A DNA stretch of 7,742 bases from J134 sp964484045 (GTDB taxonomy: Bacteria; Pseudomonadota; Alphaproteobacteria; Sphingomonadales; Rhodothalassiaceae), in NCBI GenBank assembly GCA_964484045.1, contig CAZAEP010000122.1:1-7742 (forward strand), written 5' to 3'. How positions within the stretch are numbered: position 1 is the first letter of the stretch; each line of letters opens with the position of its first letter. Shown here in pieces: positions 5,080 through 7,742 of this stretch. The position numbers and the translations under genes were made by a program. Under the pieces are notes generated by a model, which saw only the letters and a program-made list of their open reading frames with translations, had not been told where the DNA came from and did no database searches.

Positions 5080-5724
5080 CTACTTCTCGGCCTTGCCGTC
5101 GTGCCCATTGTCCGCCGAAGGGGCATCGTCCGGGAAGTCGGAAAAGGGGAAGGGGAGGGTCGCCGCGGCGTCCGGCGCCGCGAGATAGTCGACGATCTGG
5201 CGAAGATAGGCGGCAACGCCCTTCTGAAAGCCCCTCAATGGCGGCGTCTCCCGGGGCCGGCTCACGCGCATCACCGATTGCGCGAGCCCGCCGAGCGCAG
5301 CAAGACCGACGAGGCCGACCGAGACCGCTCCAAAGCCGATGATTGCGAGTGCGCGCCAGAACTCGTCCCGCCCGCGGGTGACGGTCTCGGCGTCTCCTGC
5401 TCGCGGCGCCGTCGCGGCGCCGGCGGATGCCGCAGTGCCCCGGTCACTGGCGACACGCTCATCCGTCGTCTTCTCCGCCGCCGTGGACGCCGTCGCGGAC
5501 GCCTTTTTCGTTGCCGCGGGGCGTCGCGCTTTGCGCCGCGCCGTTGTCGCCCGCGACGCCTTGCCGGTAGACGTGCGGGACACCCCGGCCGTCTTCCCTG
5601 CGGATGTCGTGCCCTTCCTTTTCGTGCTGCGCGTCTTGCGCGAGGCACCGGCACGCGAACTGCCTGCACCTTTCGTCGCCGCTTCCGCGGTCGGATCGTC
5701 CTTGTTGCCCGTCTCTTCGGCCAT
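5080..5724 (-). CDS. Histone H1-like basic protein with one transmembrane helix
   Basis: This 214-residue protein is of unknown function. Residues about 15-83 are low-complexity Ala/Ser/Thr/Lys/Arg with no acidic residue (for example TRSTKRKGTTSAGK and ATTARRKARRPAATKK), resembling bacterial histone H1-like and AlgP-type C-terminal tails that bind nucleic acid. A single membrane helix follows at about 124-148 (ALAIIGFGAVSVGLVGLAAL). The final 65 residues contain FQKGVAAYLRQIVDYLAAP and an acidic end (FSDFPDDAPSADNG). The positive-inside rule places the basic tail in the cytoplasm, so it may tether DNA or another polyanion to the inner membrane (inference). ATG 5724 is preceded by AAGGAG seven bases upstream. 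It lies 63 bp downstream of the GGDEF-EAL gene on the same strand, with its own promoter candidate. The alternative is a disordered, phasin-like or structural protein without DNA binding. Confidence 0.8.
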   Translation of the reverse strand: MAEETGNKDDPTAEAATKGAGSSRAGASRKTRSTKRKGTTSAGKTAGVSRTSTGKASRATTARRKARRPAATKKASATASTAAEKTTDERVASDRGTAASAGAATAPRAGDAETVTRGRDEFWRALAIIGFGAVSVGLVGLAALGGLAQSVMRVSRPRETPPLRGFQKGVAAYLRQIVDYLAAPDAAATLPFPFSDFPDDAPSADNGHDGKAEK

Positions 5725-5749
5725 ATTGCTGCTCCTTGGCGTTGCGCCG

Positions 5750-5779
5750 ATTATGTGGGCAGCGAGAGACCGGGTTCAA
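5750..5779 (-). promoter_or_regulatory. Candidate sigma-70 promoter for the H1-like membrane protein gene
   Basis: On the minus strand TTGAAC (5779-5774), an 18-bp spacer and CATAAT (5755-5750) precede the ATG at 5724. Initiation near 5743 would give a leader of about 20 bases containing the AAGGAG. The spacing and five-of-six -10 match make it plausible, but the -35 is only four of six. Confidence 0.5.
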
Positions 5780-5787
5780 GCACCGAA

Positions 5788-7551
5788 TTACGCCGGCGCG
5801 CCGAGCACCGTTCGAACCGCGCGGGCGGGGAGAAGCGCGGCCGCCGCATGTGCCGGCTGGGGGCGGGAGAAGAGGAAGCCCTGACCGAAGCGGCATCCAA
5901 GCGCGCGCACCTTGGCGCATTGCGATTCGGTCTCGATGCCCTCGGCGACGACGCTCGTGCCGAGCATGTCCGAGAGCATGCAGATCATGTGCGAGATCTT
6001 CGCTGCGGGCGGATCTCGATCGATGCGGCTTATGAAGCTGCGGTCGATCTTGATGCAATCGAGGGGAAAGCTGCTGAGGTAGCTCAGCGAGGAATAACCG
6101 GTGCCGAAATCGTCAAGGGCGAGCGACGGCCCGAGCGCCTTGATCTGATGCAGGAGCCCGGCGGCGCGTTCAGGATCGGCGACGAGCGCGCTTTCGGTGA
6201 TCTCGATGCGCAGGCTGCGCGGATCGAGCTCGCTGCGGCGGAGTGCGTTGGCCACCGCCACGGTGATGTCGTCGTCGAGGAACTGGACCGTCGACAGGTT
6301 GACATTGACCGTCAGCCCGTCGAGCCCCTCATGCGCGTCTTGCCAGGCCTTGAGTTGGCGGCAGGCGGCGAGCAGCGCCCAGCGCCCGAGGGGGACGATC
6401 AGACCGCTGTCCTCGGCCAGCGGGATGAACTCGCCCGGCGAGATCGCGCCGCGCTCGGGATGGGTCCAGCGGGCGAGCGCTTCGAAGGCCACCGCCTGGC
6501 GGGTCTCGAGATCGACAATCGGCTGGAAATGAAGTTCCAGCTCGTCCTTTTCGATGGCATGACGCAGCGCTGTCTCGAGGGCGATCGCTCCGCCATGCTG
6601 CACGGCTCGCTCGCTGCGATGCACCTCCGTGCGGCCGCGGCCCATCGTCTTCGCGCGATGGAGCGCAATATGGGCATCCCGCATCAGGTTTTCCGCATGG
6701 GGGCGACTCGTCATCGTCGTCGCGATGCCGATGCCGAGCGAGCAGTAGGCTTCGATCCCGTCGATGATCCACGGCGTCGCCATTACGGCGTGCACCTCGC
6801 GCGCACGCTCCACCGCTTTCTCGACGCTGGCGAGTCCCGGCATGAGAATGGCGAACTCGTCGCCGCTCAGATGGGCCAGAGTCTCGTTCTTGCCGACGCA
6901 GTTGCGCAGGCTTTTCGCGAGATCGACGAGGAAGGCGTCGCCGACCTCGTGGCTGAAGGACTCGTTGATGCGCTGGAACCGGTCGACATTGAGAATGAGA
7001 ACGGCGCAATGGCGCCCCTCTTCATGGCGACATTCGGCGACGATTTCGTCGAGCTGCGTGCGGAAGTAATTGCGGTTGGGAAGCCCCGTCAACTGGTCGT
7101 GCAACGCCTGCTGGAGCAGCTTGCTGGCGGCCTTTCGCTCGGCCGTGCGATCCGTCAGGGTGCACAGGACACGCGGAGAGCCGCCGTCCTGCGCATCAAG
7201 GGGAACGATGTCGCAATAGAGGTGGCGCATCGTCCCGTCCTGGGGAAACTGCCACTCGAAGCCGCGTCGCCGGCGCAATCGCGTGGCCGTGCGGAACTGT
7301 TCGAGCAGGGGTTCGCCGTATTCCAGCACCGGAACGGCCTCGAGACTTGGCACCGACCCGTCGGTGTCGATCCGGAAGAGGCGCCGCGCCGAGCGATTGG
7401 CCAGAAGCAGAGGGTGCCCCGCTTCGGGATCGAGTTCGCAGACGACGACGCCGAGCGGCAGGTCGCCGAGAATCCGGAAGGGGTCAAGGGGCAGCGTCGC
7501 TTTTCCGTCGGGGACGGAAGGCCCCCTTCTTGCCGCTGATTCCGCCGCCAT
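5788..7551 (-). CDS. PAS-GGDEF-EAL cyclic-di-GMP signalling protein, probable phosphodiesterase
   Basis: This 587-residue cytosolic protein has no membrane helix. A PAS-like sensor spans about residues 27-137, ending LTDRTAERK. A GGDEF domain spans about 148-310, starting HDQLTGLPNRNYF and carrying SGDEF at 229-233. An EAL domain spans about 325-575. EAL residues needed for hydrolysis of cyclic-di-GMP to pGpG are all visible: Glu357 in EAL, Asn418 in NVNLS, Glu450 and Glu453 in IEITES, Asp480-Asp481 in DDFGTGYSSL, Lys501 in IKID, Glu537 in AEGIE and Gln557 in QGF. The GGDEF domain is degenerate: the first metal-ligand Asp is Asn188 (LNVDRF), the signature is SGDEF, and the RxxD inhibitory site reads GKNE. 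So it is probably a phosphodiesterase, with GGDEF inactive or only GTP-sensing. ATG 7551 is the only reasonable start (in-frame TGA just upstream; next Met at 108); its SD is weak. Confidence 0.93.
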   Translation of the reverse strand: MAAESAARRGPSVPDGKATLPLDPFRILGDLPLGVVVCELDPEAGHPLLLANRSARRLFRIDTDGSVPSLEAVPVLEYGEPLLEQFRTATRLRRRRGFEWQFPQDGTMRHLYCDIVPLDAQDGGSPRVLCTLTDRTAERKAASKLLQQALHDQLTGLPNRNYFRTQLDEIVAECRHEEGRHCAVLILNVDRFQRINESFSHEVGDAFLVDLAKSLRNCVGKNETLAHLSGDEFAILMPGLASVEKAVERAREVHAVMATPWIIDGIEAYCSLGIGIATTMTSRPHAENLMRDAHIALHRAKTMGRGRTEVHRSERAVQHGGAIALETALRHAIEKDELELHFQPIVDLETRQAVAFEALARWTHPERGAISPGEFIPLAEDSGLIVPLGRWALLAACRQLKAWQDAHEGLDGLTVNVNLSTVQFLDDDITVAVANALRRSELDPRSLRIEITESALVADPERAAGLLHQIKALGPSLALDDFGTGYSSLSYLSSFPLDCIKIDRSFISRIDRDPPAAKISHMICMLSDMLGTSVVAEGIETESQCAKVRALGCRFGQGFLFSRPQPAHAAAALLPARAVRTVLGAPA

Positions 7552-7657
7552 CCATCATGACCCGATGCAAATCCGAACCCCATGCCCCACGACCGCGCCG
7601 AGGTGCGGCGGAAAGGCGGCCCGAGTATCGCCCGGCGCCCTAAAGATTCGGTAAAGC

Positions 7658-7675
7658 AACCGGCGCGCCGCGGTT
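7658..7675 (-). terminator. Possible weak terminator after nrdJ
   Basis: On the minus strand AACCG (7675-7671) and CGGTT (7662-7658) flank the self-complementary GC core CGGCGCGC, just after the nrdJ TGA, and are followed by GCTTTACC. The stem is short and the T run poor, so this is a tentative call. The rest of 7552-7657 shows no gene or clear promoter for the GGDEF-EAL gene. Confidence 0.3.
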
Positions 7676-7677
7676 TC

Positions 7678-7742
7678 TCAGGAGCACCCGCTCGTGGCGC
7701 CGCAGGTGTCGCATTTGAGACAGGTGCCGTTGCGCACCAGGG
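7678..7742 (-). CDS. nrdJ: Vitamin B12-dependent (class II) ribonucleotide reductase, C-terminal end
   Basis: Only the last 20 codons and the TGA are in the window, on the minus strand: LVRNGTCLKCDTCGATSGCS. This cysteine-rich end (CLKCDTCG...SGCS) is the characteristic tail of the long adenosylcobalamin-dependent ribonucleotide reductases of alphaproteobacteria and relatives, which make deoxyribonucleotides with or without oxygen. The tail cysteines are thought to bind zinc and/or relay reducing equivalents to the active site (family knowledge). The gene continues beyond 7742. It reads towards the GGDEF-EAL gene but is separated by 126 bp with a weak hairpin, so co-transcription is uncertain. 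The fragment is short, but the motif is distinctive. Confidence 0.85.
   Translation of the reverse strand, partial: LVRNGTCLKCDTCGATSGCS

Noticed and set aside
4876..7539. An 887-codon plus-strand frame opposite the GGDEF-EAL and H1-like genes
   Set aside because: It is a shadow created by high GC: its translation is Arg/Gly-rich without any domain, while the minus strand shows complete PAS, GGDEF and EAL motifs.

Overview
The window is GC-rich DNA with strong G/C preference at third codon positions, and it looks chromosomal. The gene content points to an alphaproteobacterium: the C-terminal tail of a B12-dependent ribonucleotide reductase with the CLKCDTCG...SGCS ending, a family S24 regulator of a type common in that class, and an orphan DUF3168 protein resembling gene-transfer-agent tail proteins. 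I cannot name the genus.

Layout from left to right. (1) Bases 1-330 hold the C-terminal third of an adenosine/adenine deaminase (+). (2) Bases 425-925 encode an unrecognised 166-residue protein (+), which ends 9 bp from the stop of an opposing radical SAM enzyme (1879-935, -). (3) From 2034 to 3044 there is a secreted glycerophosphodiester phosphodiesterase, GlpQ-like (+). Its last 26 bp overlap the 3' end of an S24 (LexA/CI-like) regulator gene (3702-3019, -). (4) Between that regulator and a divergent 138-residue basic protein (3827-4243, +) is a compact control region. It contains a 7-5-7 dyad, a 19-bp direct repeat with a 21-bp period, and a near-consensus sigma-70 promoter. (5) After a hairpin with a T run (4298-4328) comes a DUF3168 / GTA-type tail protein gene (4354-4776, +). 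(6) Bases 4777-5079 hold no supported gene. (7) On the minus strand are, in transcription order, the end of nrdJ (7742-7678), a PAS-GGDEF-EAL cyclic-di-GMP protein (7551-5788), and a protein with a histone H1-like basic tail and one membrane helix (5724-5080). The last has its own SD and a plausible promoter.

Most of this is ordinary housekeeping or accessory metabolism. The most interesting part is 3019-4776: a phage-type self-cleaving repressor, a small gene in the divergent (Cro-like) position under an apparent operator, and one isolated phage/GTA-type tail gene behind a possible attenuator. It reads as a domesticated phage or GTA remnant, or a small S24-controlled module. Other points worth attention are a GGDEF domain that has lost a metal-binding Asp while its EAL domain looks intact, and the membrane-anchored H1-like protein. 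All family names come from reading motifs; no database search was run.
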